A DNA stretch of 64,000 nucleotides from Lewinellaceae bacterium (GTDB lineage: Bacteria > Bacteroidota > Bacteroidia > Chitinophagales > Saprospiraceae), in the NCBI GenBank assembly GCA_016713985.1, contig JADJOD010000004.1, positions 248,001-312,000 on the forward strand, written 5' to 3'. The notes beneath the pieces were generated by a model. It did no database searches. It was given only the letters and a program-made list of their open reading frames with translations, and was not told where the DNA came from. The translations under genes and the position numbers were made by a program. Below are positions 17,042-27,189 of this stretch, piece after piece. Within the stretch, counting starts at the first letter, position 1; the number at the start of each line of letters is the position of its first letter.

Positions 17042-18433
17042 TTACTCCTCGGCAGATTTGCGTTTTTTGCGACGGGTTTTGAACATTTCCACCACTTCCT
17101 TATCCTTTAAAAACCCGAGGTCGACAAACTGGGTGGACACAAATTTTTTGACGTCCTGGTAGTCTTTGGCGCGTTTATCGGTAAATATTTTGAGCAACTT
17201 CAACACGTATTTCATGGAAAGCGCTTCCACTTCCTGGTTAAACTGCTGGTTGCCGAAAATCTTCATGTACACCGCAAATATCTTGGTCAATTCAAAATAG
17301 TCGGCATATTCCCGCTCCGTGAGTCCGTTGATCAGTTGGGTAAAATACGTCGCGATTAATTTGCGCAGGCATTCACTTTCCACCGAAAGCCCCTGGTGGG
17401 TGAGATAAAACTCCTGAACAGCATCGATGGAATCGGGGTGGACATAGCCGAGGCTGTGGATTTTGTCGGCTATCCGGTAGTAATCCGATATTTTGTCTTT
17501 CCAGTTTTTGTCCAAAGCGGTGCTCATCCGTTCGTCATTGATGGAGCGGATACCCGGCGACTGGTACAGGGAAGACAAAAACTGGAGGTATTTCTGGTCG
17601 AATTTTGGAACGGAGCGGCGTTCACGTTCAAAATGAGTCGCGAAGGCCAGGCGTTCTGCCGGGTCGAGGTCGATGAAATTGCCAAACATCGCCAGCATTT
17701 CTAAGTATTCTTCGGAACCCTGAAAACCTGGATTTTCCAGAAAACCCTTGATTTTTTCTTTCAGGCTTTCGTTGTCGCCGCCCACTTCAAATCGTTTCAG
17801 CAAAAACTGGCGCAAAGCGGAGAAATTGGCCTTCATTTCTCCGACGGTATTTGGAAAATCGGCGGAATAGTACAATTCGTGCCGGAACTGGTTGGAATAG
17901 CGGCGATACAGGTCTGCCCGGTCTTTTACATCGCGGTAGCGGTCGTTGTTCTGCTGCTGAAGGAAATACCGGATACGTTTGTTTTCCACCAGGGTCATCA
18001 GGTTGGTGATCCAGATATCGCTGCTCAACGCGAACCCGACAGAGATGCTCTGGCCGATGCGTTTTTTCAGTTGTTCGAAGTGAACACTTTTGCAGATGGC
18101 CAGCAGGATATCTTTGAAGTGGTCGTTGGGGCGCACATACCGGAATTGGTCGTTGATCTCGCCGCGAAGCACTGCATAACCAAGAATCCGGGGCAGATAC
18201 AATCCTTCAAACGGAGGTTCGAGCAGGTATTTTTCAAAAGTGACCAATTGAAGCGGCGCTTCCGCAGCCACTTTGTGGTGCAGCTCGGAAAGCATCGGCT
18301 CGAATTCAAGGCGAAGCGAGTTATAATATTCATCTTCCTCTTCCTCAAGGTATTGCGCCAGGTTGGGCGATTCCTGAATGGCGGCGGCGATGTCGTTCAG
18401 CCGGTTATAATACTGGTCGTCTAATGGTTGCAT
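17042..18433 (-). CDS. Conserved protein of unknown function
   Basis: 463 residues, mostly predicted alpha-helical, with many charged and aromatic residues (EEEEDEYYNSLRLEFEP, FEQLKKRIGQSISVGFALSSDIW). It has no signal peptide or membrane segment and ends in a basic tail (FKTRRKKRKSAEE). I recognise no domain. It is a single-gene unit with its own TAnnTTTG element (18533-18540), downstream of the rpsP terminator and upstream of lepB. The codon use and intact frame argue that it is a real cytosolic protein. Confidence 0.75.
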   Translation of the reverse strand: MQPLDDQYYNRLNDIAAAIQESPNLAQYLEEEEDEYYNSLRLEFEPMLSELHHKVAAEAPLQLVTFEKYLLEPPFEGLYLPRILGYAVLRGEINDQFRYVRPNDHFKDILLAICKSVHFEQLKKRIGQSISVGFALSSDIWITNLMTLVENKRIRYFLQQQNNDRYRDVKDRADLYRRYSNQFRHELYYSADFPNTVGEMKANFSALRQFLLKRFEVGGDNESLKEKIKGFLENPGFQGSEEYLEMLAMFGNFIDLDPAERLAFATHFERERRSVPKFDQKYLQFLSSLYQSPGIRSINDERMSTALDKNWKDKISDYYRIADKIHSLGYVHPDSIDAVQEFYLTHQGLSVESECLRKLIATYFTQLINGLTEREYADYFELTKIFAVYMKIFGNQQFNQEVEALSMKYVLKLLKIFTDKRAKDYQDVKKFVSTQFVDLGFLKDKEVVEMFKTRRKKRKSAEE

Positions 18434-18470
18434 AACGAGATGGATTGCAAAACGTTCGGTTGGTGTTTTG

Positions 18471-18515
18471 AAAAAAGACCCGGTAAAACCGCACAGGGCT
18501 TTACCAGGTCTTTTC
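18471..18515 (-). terminator. Rho-independent-type terminator downstream of rpsP
   Basis: On the minus strand, AAAAGACCTGGTAAA and TTTACCGGGTCTTTT (one mismatch) form a stem followed by a T-rich run. It ends the rpsP transcript before the next minus-strand gene. Confidence 0.65.
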
Positions 18516-18532
18516 GCTTATAAATTGCAGGG

Positions 18533-18540
18533 CAAAGGTA
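18533..18540 (-). promoter_or_regulatory. Predicted TAnnTTTG promoter element
   Basis: The minus strand reads TACCTTTG, about 100 nt before the start of the unknown gene at 18433. It lies just upstream of the rpsP terminator hairpin, so the hairpin would be at the 5' end of this transcript. Confidence 0.45.
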
Positions 18541-18570
18541 AGTGCTTTGTCCCGAAATAATCAATGGAAT

Positions 18571-18722
18571 TGTTGCGATGGGTGGCTTTGAGCAGGAAAA
18601 AACGGTCTTTTTTCATCTGCCAAGGCAAATTTTGCAGCCGAAATCGGGTATATTCGGCGAAAAATTTAACGAAGGAAGGTGGAAAAAGAACTTTTTTACG
18701 GCCAAAGCCACCCATCGCAACA
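18571..18722. repeat. Widely spaced 20-bp inverted repeat beside rpsP
   Basis: Positions 18571-18590 (TGTTGCGATGGGTGGCTTTG) and 18703-18722 are exact reverse complements separated by 112 nt. The second arm begins 8 nt after the rpsP stop codon. The spacer contains no open frame of note. Confidence 0.65.
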
Positions 18723-18729
18723 AGTCTGA

Positions 18730-19383
18730 TTATGCCTCGTCCGTTTTTTCTTCTTCAGCGGCGGGCGCTTCTTCCGTTGCCTCGGCCACTACTTCCGCCA
18801 CGGCTTCGGGGCTTTCTTCTGCGACTGTTTCAGCCACTACTTCTGCTGCGGTTTCCGTTGTTTCTGCTGCGGCCTCCACTACTGCTGCGGTTTCTTCAGC
18901 TGCTGCTTCCACGGTTTCCGTCACTTCTTCGGCGGCGGGCGCTTCCACTACGGGAGCGGGTTTAACTTTTATCTTCGCCTTGCCGTCTACGGATGCCACA
19001 TATTTGCGTTTATTTTCGGCAGTTTCCTCGCGGCGGGCAGCGATTTTGTTTTCTTTTTGCTCCATCCATTTGGTGAGCTGTTCTTCGGCCTGTTCCTGGG
19101 TAAGAGCGCCTTTTTTTACCCCGCGGTCGAGGTGTTTGCGCAACAATACACCTTTAAAACGGAGGATAGCCCGTACCGTATCGGTGGGTTGGGCGCCTTT
19201 CATCAGCCAGTCGAAGGCAAGGTCACGATTCAGTTCGATGGTAGCCGGAATGGTCAGGGGATTGTACGTGCCGATTTTTTCGATAAAACGGCCGTCGCGT
19301 GGAGAACGACTATCAGCGACTACGATATGGTAAAAAGGGGAAGCTTTGCGACCTTTGCGTTGCAGGCGAAGTTTGACAGACAT
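18730..19383 (-). CDS. rpsP: 30S ribosomal protein S16 with long low-complexity tail
   Basis: The N-terminal ~85 residues are canonical S16 (MSVKLRLQRKGRKASPFYHI, RDGRFIEKIGTYNP, ILRFKGVLLRKHL), a 16S rRNA-binding small-subunit protein. The protein is 217 residues, against about 80-180 usual. Residues ~85-130 are basic (QKENKIAARREETAENKRKY) and ~140-217 form an acidic tail of Ala, Glu, Val and Thr (VEAAAEETAAVVEAAAE). Bacteroidota S16 often have extensions, but this one is long and repeat-like. ATG 19383 has a promoter element at 19463-19470. Confidence 0.95.
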   Translation of the reverse strand: MSVKLRLQRKGRKASPFYHIVVADSRSPRDGRFIEKIGTYNPLTIPATIELNRDLAFDWLMKGAQPTDTVRAILRFKGVLLRKHLDRGVKKGALTQEQAEEQLTKWMEQKENKIAARREETAENKRKYVASVDGKAKIKVKPAPVVEAPAAEEVTETVEAAAEETAAVVEAAAETTETAAEVVAETVAEESPEAVAEVVAEATEEAPAAEEEKTDEA

Positions 19384-19462
19384 GGTGTAACTTTTGAAAA
19401 TTTAAGTGAGACAAATACTCGCCCGGTTCCTTGCTGAAGCAACGCCGGGCTTTTCGAGGGCG

Positions 19463-19470
19463 CAAATGTA
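19463..19470 (-). promoter_or_regulatory. Predicted TAnnTTTG promoter element for rpsP
   Basis: The minus strand reads TACATTTGCG, 80 nt before rpsP. This is the typical Bacteroidota -7 element followed by GCG. Confidence 0.55.
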
Positions 19471-19510
19471 CAAAGACAATCTTCAAAAAACCAAACATCA
19501 TTTGTTTTTA

Positions 19511-19518
19511 TACGTTTG
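19511..19518 (+). promoter_or_regulatory. Predicted TAnnTTTG promoter element
   Basis: TACGTTTG lies 53 nt before the ATG of the glycine-rich T9SS protein at 19571, divergent from the rpsP promoter. Confidence 0.5.
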
Positions 19519-19570
19519 TGACCTTGGGTTTTCCCAATAAATTTTGTTGATCACCATTAATCGATTCCAC

Positions 19571-22089
19571 ATGAACAACCTGCTGTGTTGCTTCTCACTC
19601 TTAATCTTTTCTTTGGAGGCTTCAACCGCCGCTGCACAAACCACTCCGATTTCGGACATCGTCAACCAGTATACTGCCGTTACAGGTATCGATACTTGCA
19701 CCGGTAAACTGAGTGTGAGCGATACCGCCGGCTTCCGACCCGGCGGCGCCATTTTGCTGATTCAGATGCAGGGCGCGGAAATTTCATCCGCAAACAATTT
19801 CCTGTACGGCATCGTTCAAAACATGAATTATGCGGGTCGTTTTGAACGTGCTGTGATCGATTCGGTGGCACTTAATGCCATTTTTGTTCAAAAAAAACTC
19901 GTTTATGCCTATGATATCGCCGGAAAACTCCAGGCCGTAACGCTTCCGCAATACAACGACGCGGCGGTGAACGACACGCTCCGTTGTCAGCCCTGGAACG
20001 GATCCACCGGCGGAATTTTGGCCCTCGAAGCCAGCGGTACTCTTACCCTCGACGCGCCCGTTCTGGCCGATGGCGCCGGTTTCCGGGGGGGTGCGGCTTA
20101 CACGGCCCCCACCAACAGTTGCAATTTTCTCTTTCCCGAAACGGCTTATTTTTATGCCTTTGGCAATTGGCGGGGCTCCTACAAAGGGGAGGGAATCGCC
20201 CTGCCGATCGCCGGCAAGGAATTCGGGCGCGGGCCGCAGGCCAACGGCGGCGGCGGCGGCAACGACCACAATTCGGGCGGCGGCGGCGGCGCAAATATCG
20301 CCGACGGGGGTAACGGCGGCGATAACGACGAGCCGGGATCGCTTGGTTGTGACGGATATTATCCCGGGGTGCGGGGATATGGCATCTTTTTTACACCGGG
20401 TCGTTTGTTTCCGGGCGGCGGCGGCGGCGCGGGGCATTCCAATAACGCCCTAACGAGTGCTGGCGGCCACGGAGGCGGCATTATTTTCATTCAGGCCGGG
20501 GATATTGCCGGCAATGCTCCAGTTATTTCTGCCAACGGCTTGTCTGCCCCGAATACAAACGGCGACGGCGCAGGCGGCGGCGGGGCGGGTGGTACCATCT
20601 GGCTGAACGCTGGTTCGGCGCCGGCCAACCTGGTCGTTTCCGCAAACGGAGGTAATGGCGGCAATACCCTGAATAACAACCAGAACCGTTGTTTCGGACC
20701 GGGCGGCGGCGGCTCCGGCGGGCGAATTCTCAGCAACCTGTTCGGTATAAATTCCCCTTCGGGCGGCCAGGCCGGGCTGGTGGCAAATTCCACCAATTCC
20801 TGCAACGGCACTTCAAATGGCGCTACCGGCGGCGACGCCGGTTTTTCGGAAAATACATTCGCGGTACCGGAAGGTGACACGGAGTATTTGCTGCCCCAAA
20901 TTCTGGCAAACCCAACGTCCTATACGGCCTGCTCCGGCAAACCTGCTTTTTTCAGCCTGCAATCGAATACCGGCAACTGGGGTTTTCAATGGCAGGTGAA
21001 TGACGGAACGGGCTGGCAAAATATTACGGGAGGCAATTACGCCGGATTCACGACGGATTCACTTGTGATCAATAATACGGCGCTCGCACAGGACGGTCTG
21101 CGTTTCCGGTGCTTAGTGCAAAAGTCCGGGTGTACGGACCTGATCTCCGGGGAATCGACCCTGACCGTGATTCCCGCGCCGAGTGCGGGTTTTTCGGCCA
21201 GTATCAACGGATACGTCGCCGATTTTTCAAATCAATCGGCGGCATCTTCCTTTTACTGGCAATTCGGTGACGGTGGCGTCAGCCTGGCGAATTCGCCACA
21301 ACATACCTACACCGCGGAAGGAACCTACACGGTAACCTTGTACGCCTTTTTGTGCCCGATACCGTGACCGGTTGCTCGGCGGCCGTTGTTGATTTTGACA
21401 ACAATTCGTCTGCCAATGCCACTTCGTATCAGTGGTCATTCCCCGGCGGGAATCCGGGAAATTCCACAGATAAAGATCCAAGTATAACATACACAAATCC
21501 AGGCGTTTATACGACCCAATTGATTGTATTCAATACGGTTGGCTCCGATACGGTGCAGCAAACATTTGTGGTGCAGATCGCAGACTTTCCGACGGCGGGT
21601 TTTGCTTTTACACCCTTACCGGGCGGGGTCATCCGTTTTAACAATCAGAGCCAGCAGGCCACTTCCTATACCTGGGATTTTGGAGACGGCACCCCCTCGT
21701 CGGGCAGTTATAACGTTGATCATCAATACAATCAAAGTGGAACGTATACCGTGACATTGATCGCAACCAGTCCCTGCGGCGTTTCCATTTTGCAGCAAAA
21801 TATCGAAGTCGTGGTCTCGGGTGTGGCGGCAGGTGAGCCGAAAGGGTTGGGCAGAATTCACTTGTTTCCGAATCCGGTAAGCGGACAATTGACCGTTGAT
21901 TGTTCAAATTCTTCGATACAACCAATTGATATTCAAATTTTTAGTTTGGAAGGCAAATTGATTTTGCCGGAAATAACAACGCTGGGGTTGTCGACGCAAT
22001 TAAACACCGCCGACTGGCCGGCAGGAGTCTACCGGATAATTGTTCGGTTTGAAACCGGACAACTGACCCGCACCGTTGTAAAAAGATGA
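19571..22089 (+). CDS. Secreted glycine-rich PKD-repeat protein with T9SS type A sorting domain, one frameshift
   Basis: ~840 residues after reconstruction. A signal peptide (MNNLLCCFSLLIFSLEASTAAAQ) is followed by a glycine-rich beta region (~200-430, with runs such as GGGGGNDHNSGGGGG), an Ig-like segment, three PKD-type domains (FYWQFGDGG, YQWSFPGGNPG, YTWDFGDGTPS) and a C-terminal T9SS type A domain (LFPNPVSGQLTVD...AGVYRIIVRFETGQ). It should cross the outer membrane by T9SS and be attached to the surface or released, probably in adhesion (inference). The frame breaks at the five-T run 21347-21351; adding one T joins VTLYAFF to VPDTVTGCS. ATG 19571 is chosen because it begins the signal peptide. 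Confidence 0.85.
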
Positions 22090-22192
22090 GTACGCAGGCA
22101 TCCGGGCGGCATTTCACTTGCGCTTTGTCGGTTTTGGTCGAAGCATGATCATTTTATTGCAGGGATTCGGCGGGGCGGACTATGTTTGTTGC

Positions 22193-24489
22193 ATGTGCCG
22201 GACTCCCGTTTTACTGTTTTTTCTGCTGTTGGTTCTGTTTCCGTATGGTATGCGGGCACAATCCAACGAGGGCACCGAATTCTGGTTCGGTTTTATGCAC
22301 CACCACGATCCGGGGCAAAACCAGATGGTGGCGATGATAACCTCCAAATACAGCACCTCGGGTGTGGTAAAAATCCCGGGTTTTAACTGGGATTTTCCGT
22401 TTACGGTGGCCGCCAACTCGGTCACCATCGTTCCCCTGCCCTCGTATGTGGAAAATACCAGTTCCGAAGTAGTGGAAGGCAGGGCGGTGCAGGTGATTTC
22501 ACAATTGCCGGCCTCGGTTTATATCCACCAGTACAACGCGATGCGTTCGGAAGCGACGGTGGTGCTTCCCGTGTCATCGCTCGGCGCCGAATATTACGTC
22601 ATGACCTACACGGGATTTCAGGAAAACAATAACGTATATCCTTCTGAATTTCTGCTGATTGCGCTTGAAGACGAAACCAAACTCAGTATCCGGGTTAGCG
22701 ACCAGACTAAAGGAGGCAAAGCCGCAGGAGAAACGTTTGACATCACCCTGAACGCGGGGCAAACCTACCAGGTGCAAAGCCTGTTGGGCAGCACGGGCGA
22801 CCTCACCGGGTCGCATGTCACCGGCAATAAAAAATTCAACGTGCTGGCCGGGTGCCGCTGGACGCAGGTGCCGGCCGGTTGTTTTTTCCGCGACAACCTG
22901 CTGGAACAAATGTACCCGGTATCGACCTGGGGGCGGCAATTTGTAACCGCTCCGTATGCCAACATGCCGTACGACGTGTTTCGCGTCCTGGCTTCCCAGG
23001 ACGATACACAAATTACGGTGCAGGATGCCACGGGCACCCAGCAATATATACTCGATGCGGGCAAATTTGTGGAATATCAGCGCTCCGTACCCACTTTTGT
23101 CAGCGCCGACCGGCCCATCGCCGTGGGGCAATACCTGATCGGCAGCAATTGCAGCGGGTATCCGGTGGGCGACCCTTCAATGATATTTCTCAACAGCATC
23201 GAACAAATCCGCGATACCGTCACCTTGTACAATTCTTCGTTTGAAAACATCACGGAAAACTATATCGCGGTCATTACCAAAACGGTGGACGTACCACTCA
23301 CCACTTTCGACGGGCAACCATTGACCGACCTGAGCAATAATATCCAGACCGCCGGGCCGAACGGCGAGTTTTCTTTTGCCCGGCTGAACGTCAAAACCGG
23401 CGCGCATACAATTATTTCACAGGGCTGCGGCGTTATTGCAACTGCTTATGGTTATGGTTATGTCGAATCCTATGCGTATGCCGGCGGGGCCAGTTTTAAA
23501 CCCCTGAATGCACAAAGCCTGATTCCCGAAGGCGGCTGCCTGAACGACACGCTTTATTTCGATACCAAACTGCCCGAACCGCGTTATTCCTTTCTCTGGG
23601 ACCTCGGCGATGGCACCACGTCCACAAAAGGCGCCTTTTCACACGTTTATTCTCAACTGGGCACTTTCAACGTAACACTCTATCTGACAGACAATTGTCT
23701 CGATTTACACGATACCCTGACGCGCCCGGTACTGGTTACCCTGCGCCAGGCGGTCACCGTCGCCGGCGATGCTGATGTGTGTGAAGGAAAAACCGTACAA
23801 CTCGGCGCCACCGATCTGCCCGGGGCGCGGTTCGAGTGGCGCGGGCCGAACGGTTTTTTTCAACGGAGCAATACCCGGTATTGCCCGGTGCGCAGCCCGC
23901 CCAAGCGGGCGAATACACCGTTATCGGTATTATTTCCGGTTGCGCCACCTTCCCGTCCGTAGCGGAGGTGACGGTATTTCCCACGCCGCAACCCGATCTG
24001 GGCGGCGATTTTTTGATTTGTCCGGAAGAACCCGGCGATACCCTGCCTGCGCTGTACCCGGGTGCGTATTCGCTTTATTCCTGGCAGGACAATTCCCATG
24101 TGCCGGTGTACACGGTGGTTGAAGGCGGCCTGTATTGGGTGCGGGTTATGGATGAAAACGGCTGTACGGCCGCCGATTCGCTGACCGTCACTGAAATATG
24201 CCCCACGCGCTACTACATCCCCAACGTATTCAGTCCCAACGACGACGGCGAAAACGATTATTTTGAGGTGTACAGCAGCGACCTCATTTCCCTGAAACTT
24301 TCCGTGTTCGACCGTTGGGGCGACCTTTTGTTCACTTCGTCGAACATTGACGCGCGTTGGGACGGCAACTACCGGGGCAAACCCGTAAACCCGGGTGTGT
24401 TTATCTGGGTGGCGCAGATCGAAGGGTATTTGAAGGACGGGACGGTGTTTAACAAAACGGAATCGGGTTCGGTGACGGTGGTGCGGTGA
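22193..24489 (+). CDS. Secreted IgGFc-binding-like protein with gliding-motility/T9SS type B C-terminal domain, one frameshift
   Basis: ~765 residues reconstructed. The signal peptide MCRTPVLLFFLLLVLFPYGMRAQ supports ATG 22193; ATG 22145 is the alternative. Next comes an N-terminal region like IgGFc-binding domains (EGTEFWFGFMHHH..., ASVYIHQYNAM), a PKD domain (FLWDLGDGTTSTKG), an Ig-like domain and the ~90-residue T9SS type B domain (YYIPNVFSPNDDGENDYFEVY...LSVFDRWGDLLF). The frame breaks at the seven-T run 23854-23860; one more T joins GPNGFF to STEQYPVLPG. Expected on the cell surface. It lies ~100 nt after another T9SS cargo gene and may be co-expressed with it. Confidence 0.87.
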
Positions 24490-24579
24490 GGATTATTGGT
24501 TCTTTATGTCGCCTATCGGCAAATTTCAAGGCAGCACTCAAATCCGCAGTTCGTTGTATAAAAAACTAAAGACTCGCCC

Positions 24580-25101
24580 ATGATGAACGCACCTACCTTC
24601 CCGTACACCCAGTCCGAAAAAGTTCGCTTGTCACTTGCCCGGTCCCTTCGAAAGGTTCTTGTAACCGCAATTGTTCTGTTCCCGATGGCCGGGTATCCGA
24701 TCGACCGCATCGAGTATTCGTACTGCAGATCGACGGAAATAGATGAGACGGCCCGGGTTTCCAGGAAAAACGCCCGGCAATTTGCCAGGTCTCTTTTGCG
24801 AAAAGCAGGAATAATATCTTTGACAAGCAACGCCCCCGACGGATATGATAAAAAGAAGAAACGGCTGAAATCTGCCGTGATTATACTGTCTGTATTGGGA
24901 GGGTTTTGGCTTTTGATACTCATCATGTCATTTCGCTTAGGCCCATTAGTGGGTGCATTGGGTGGCGGAATTTATTCCCCAATCGCCGGTTTGGTACTGA
25001 TGTCATTGTCCTTCGTACTTTTTTGTACCATCGGCATTATCATCAATTTAAAAAAACTGCGCAGATTGAAAGCGGAAGAAAAGGAGAATACAACGGAGTA
25101 G
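24580..25101 (+). CDS. Small membrane protein of unknown function
   Basis: 173 residues. A short hydrophobic stretch near the N-terminus (VLVTAIVLFPMAGYPI), a basic middle and two strong membrane helices (SAVIILSVLGGFWLLILIMSF and PIAGLVLMSLSFVLFCTIGIIINL), ending in a charged tail (KLRRLKAEEKENTTE). No family is recognised. The layout resembles small Bacteroidota membrane proteins found beside surface-protein genes. Start 24580 or 24583 (two adjacent ATGs). The ~480 nt that follow hold only toxin-antitoxin remnants and the guaA promoter. Confidence 0.55.
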   Translation: MMNAPTFPYTQSEKVRLSLARSLRKVLVTAIVLFPMAGYPIDRIEYSYCRSTEIDETARVSRKNARQFARSLLRKAGIISLTSNAPDGYDKKKKRLKSAVIILSVLGGFWLLILIMSFRLGPLVGALGGGIYSPIAGLVLMSLSFVLFCTIGIIINLKKLRRLKAEEKENTTE

Positions 25102-25308
25102 TGCCTTTTGTTTTTTGCAGTGATGTCGGAATAGACCTGCGCTCCGCCTCGTGCGTGCCATCCAGCCGGCTTTGCCGGTCTGCTCGAGCTCCGCCCCTAA
25201 ATCTTCTATTTTAAATGCCGTGGCGCCCCTCCTTACAATCTTGTTGAAAAAAGGCATAATTGGCGTTTCCAGATTGAACTGTTACTTTTGTGTAAAAACT
25301 GGACAGTC

Positions 25309-25425
25309 GATTGGGGGTTAATCCGGGGAACCCTGCAGCCAGCCGGTTCCGGGAAAGCCTACCCACACCTTAGAGAAGACCAGATCCTCGCTTGCCTGGC
25401 CTTTGCTGCCGAAAATCAGGAATGA
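25309..25425 (+). pseudogene. Remnant of a DUF433 family antitoxin
   Basis: The open stretch has the two hallmark blocks of DUF433: LIRGT at the start, and YPHLREDQILACLAFAAE at the end before TGA 25423. The ~20-25 residues that should separate them are replaced by a short unrelated stretch, and no start codon or N-terminus is visible. It is directly followed by a fragment of a DUF5615-type toxin, the usual partner, which supports the identification. Confidence 0.6.
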
Positions 25426-25446
25426 AATTGTACTTGACGTGGCTGC

Positions 25447-25515
25447 ATGAATCCGCTGATTGTCGCCGATGAAAGCGTAGATTTCGCGATTATCCTGTCA
25501 CTAAACTTTTTATAA
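25447..25515 (+). pseudogene. Truncated DUF5615 (PIN-like) toxin remnant
   Basis: A 22-residue frame, MNPLIVADESVDFAIILSLNFL, matches the N-terminus expected of DUF5615 PIN-like toxins, including the first acidic pair (ADES). It then stops at TAA 25513, where ~100 more residues are expected. It begins 22 nt after the DUF433 remnant, in the usual antitoxin-toxin order. Assigned by motif and context only. Confidence 0.5.
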
Positions 25516-25541
25516 ACCCACCATTTTAGCGGCCCTTCCCC

Positions 25542-25549
25542 TACCTTTG
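25542..25549 (+). promoter_or_regulatory. Predicted TAnnTTTG promoter element for guaA
   Basis: TACCTTTGCGCC lies 38 nt before the guaA ATG, a good match to the Bacteroidota -7 element plus the GCGCC often seen after it here. Confidence 0.6.
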
Positions 25550-25586
25550 CGCCTTCTTTCCCGGAACAGACTTCCGGACTACTTCT

Positions 25587-27126
25587 ATGCAAAAAATCCT
25601 CATCCTCGATTTTGGCTCGCAATACACACAACTCATTGCCCGGCGTGTGCGCGAGATGAACGTTTATTGTGAAATTGTTCCTTACAACAAACTGCCTGCA
25701 TTAACACCTGATATTCAGGGCGTTATCTTATCCGGAAGCCCGTTTTCGGTGCGCTGGTCCAATGCCTTGCGCCTTGACCTGAGCCTGATAGCCGGCAAAA
25801 AACCGTTGCTTGGCATTTGTTACGGCGCCCAACTCATGGCCGATTTTTTCGGCGGCGAAGTGGGTCAGTCGGAAAAACGCGAATACGGCAAAGTGATGCT
25901 CCAGCACCACGCGCCCGCCGACCCGTTTTTTATCGGCATCTCCAAACGTTCGCAGGTGTGGATGAGCCACAGCGACACCATTCTGTGCCTGCCGGAGGGG
26001 TTCGAAGTGCTGGGCAATTCGGATACGATCCCCTACGCGGCTTTCCGTTCGGCAAACGGCAAATTTGCAGAACCGGTGTATGGTATCCAGTTTCACCCGG
26101 AAGTATTTCACAGCCTGGAAGGGTTCGAAATCCTGAAAAACTTCGTGCTCGGAATTTGCCATTGCAAAGGCGACTGGACCGCCGCACATTTTGTGGAAGG
26201 AACGGTGGAATCCCTTCGCCAACAAATTGGCAATGAGAAAGTTATCATGGCGCTTTCCGGGGGCGTGGACTCCACCGTAGCCGCTACCCTGCTCCACCGC
26301 GCCATTGGCGACCGCCTGTTCTGCTTTTTTGTGGACAACGGGCTGCTTCGCAAAAACGAATTTACCGACGTGCTGGATTCTTACCAGCACATGGGCCTGA
26401 ACATCGAAGGGGTGGACGCCAAAGAGCGGTTTTATGCGGCGCTTAAGGGCGTTACCAACCCCGAAGAAAAGCGCAAGATCATCGGCAAACTCTTTATCGA
26501 CATATTTGAAGAAGAGTCGGAAGCGCATCCCGACTTCCAGTGGCTCGGGCAGGGCACCATTTACCCCGATGTGATCAGGTCGATCAGCGTGCATGGCCCC
26601 TTCCGTCACCATCAAAAGTCACCACAACGTGGGCGGGTTGCCCGAAAAACTGAAACTGAAGATCGTGGAGCCGCTCCGGATGTTGTTCAAAGACGAAGTG
26701 CGGCGTGTGGGCAGGGAACTCAATATCACGCCCAATATCCTGAACCGGCACCCGTTTCCGGGCCCCGGCCTGGGCATCCGTATCCTGGGAGATATTACGC
26801 CTGAAAAAGTGCGGATCTTGCAGGAGGCGGACGCGATTTATACCGGAAAACTACGCGAACAGGGCCTTTACGACGACGTTTGGCAAGCCGGCACCATCCT
26901 GTTGCCCATTCAGTCCGTCGGCGTAATGGGCGACGAACGCACCTACGAACAAACCATCGCCCTGCGCGCCGTCAACTCTACCGACGGCATGACGGCGGAA
27001 TGGAGCCGTTTGCCGTATGATTTCCTTGCGGAGGTGAGCAGCGAAATCATCAACAACGTAAAAGGTATCAACCGCGTGGTATACGACATCTCGACGAAGC
27101 CGCCGGCTACGATTGAGTGGGAGTAA
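25587..27126 (+). CDS. guaA: GMP synthase (glutamine-hydrolysing), one frameshift
   Basis: Converts XMP to GMP with ATP and glutamine, the last step of guanine nucleotide synthesis. The N-terminal class I amidotransferase has the nucleophile in GICYGAQLMA (Cys ~78) and the His of GIQFHPEV. The ATP pyrophosphatase P-loop is ALSGGVDSTVAA; the C-terminal dimerisation domain includes RHPFPGPGLGIRILG and ends KPPATIEWE, the usual terminus. The frame breaks near 26597-26602; removing one base from ccccttcc joins SVHGP to SVTIKSHHNVGG. The reconstructed length is 512 residues, normal for the family. Because the enzyme is essential for de novo GMP, the break is probably a sequence error. Confidence 0.95.
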
Positions 27127-27189
27127 AATACCGCTGGCATTGTTTCATGGTTGGTATGGCGGCTCTGTTGCCGGCAACCGTGGAGTAAT

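Noticed and set aside
18542..19333. Ser/Ala-rich and Leu/Pro-rich plus-strand frames
   Set aside because: They are antisense to the low-complexity tail of rpsP and mirror its biased codons.
20043..20453. Arg/Ala-rich frames over the glycine-rich coding region
   Set aside because: They arise from GGC repeats of the real gene read in other frames or on the other strand.
25048..25257. Minus-strand 69-codon frame (MPFFNKIVRRGATAFKIEDL...)
   Set aside because: It overlaps the end of the membrane-protein gene and shows no family or start context; it may be an old gene remnant but cannot be supported.
24490..25586. Mobile element between the T9SS genes and guaA
   Set aside because: No transposase, terminal repeats or duplications; only toxin-antitoxin remnants were found.
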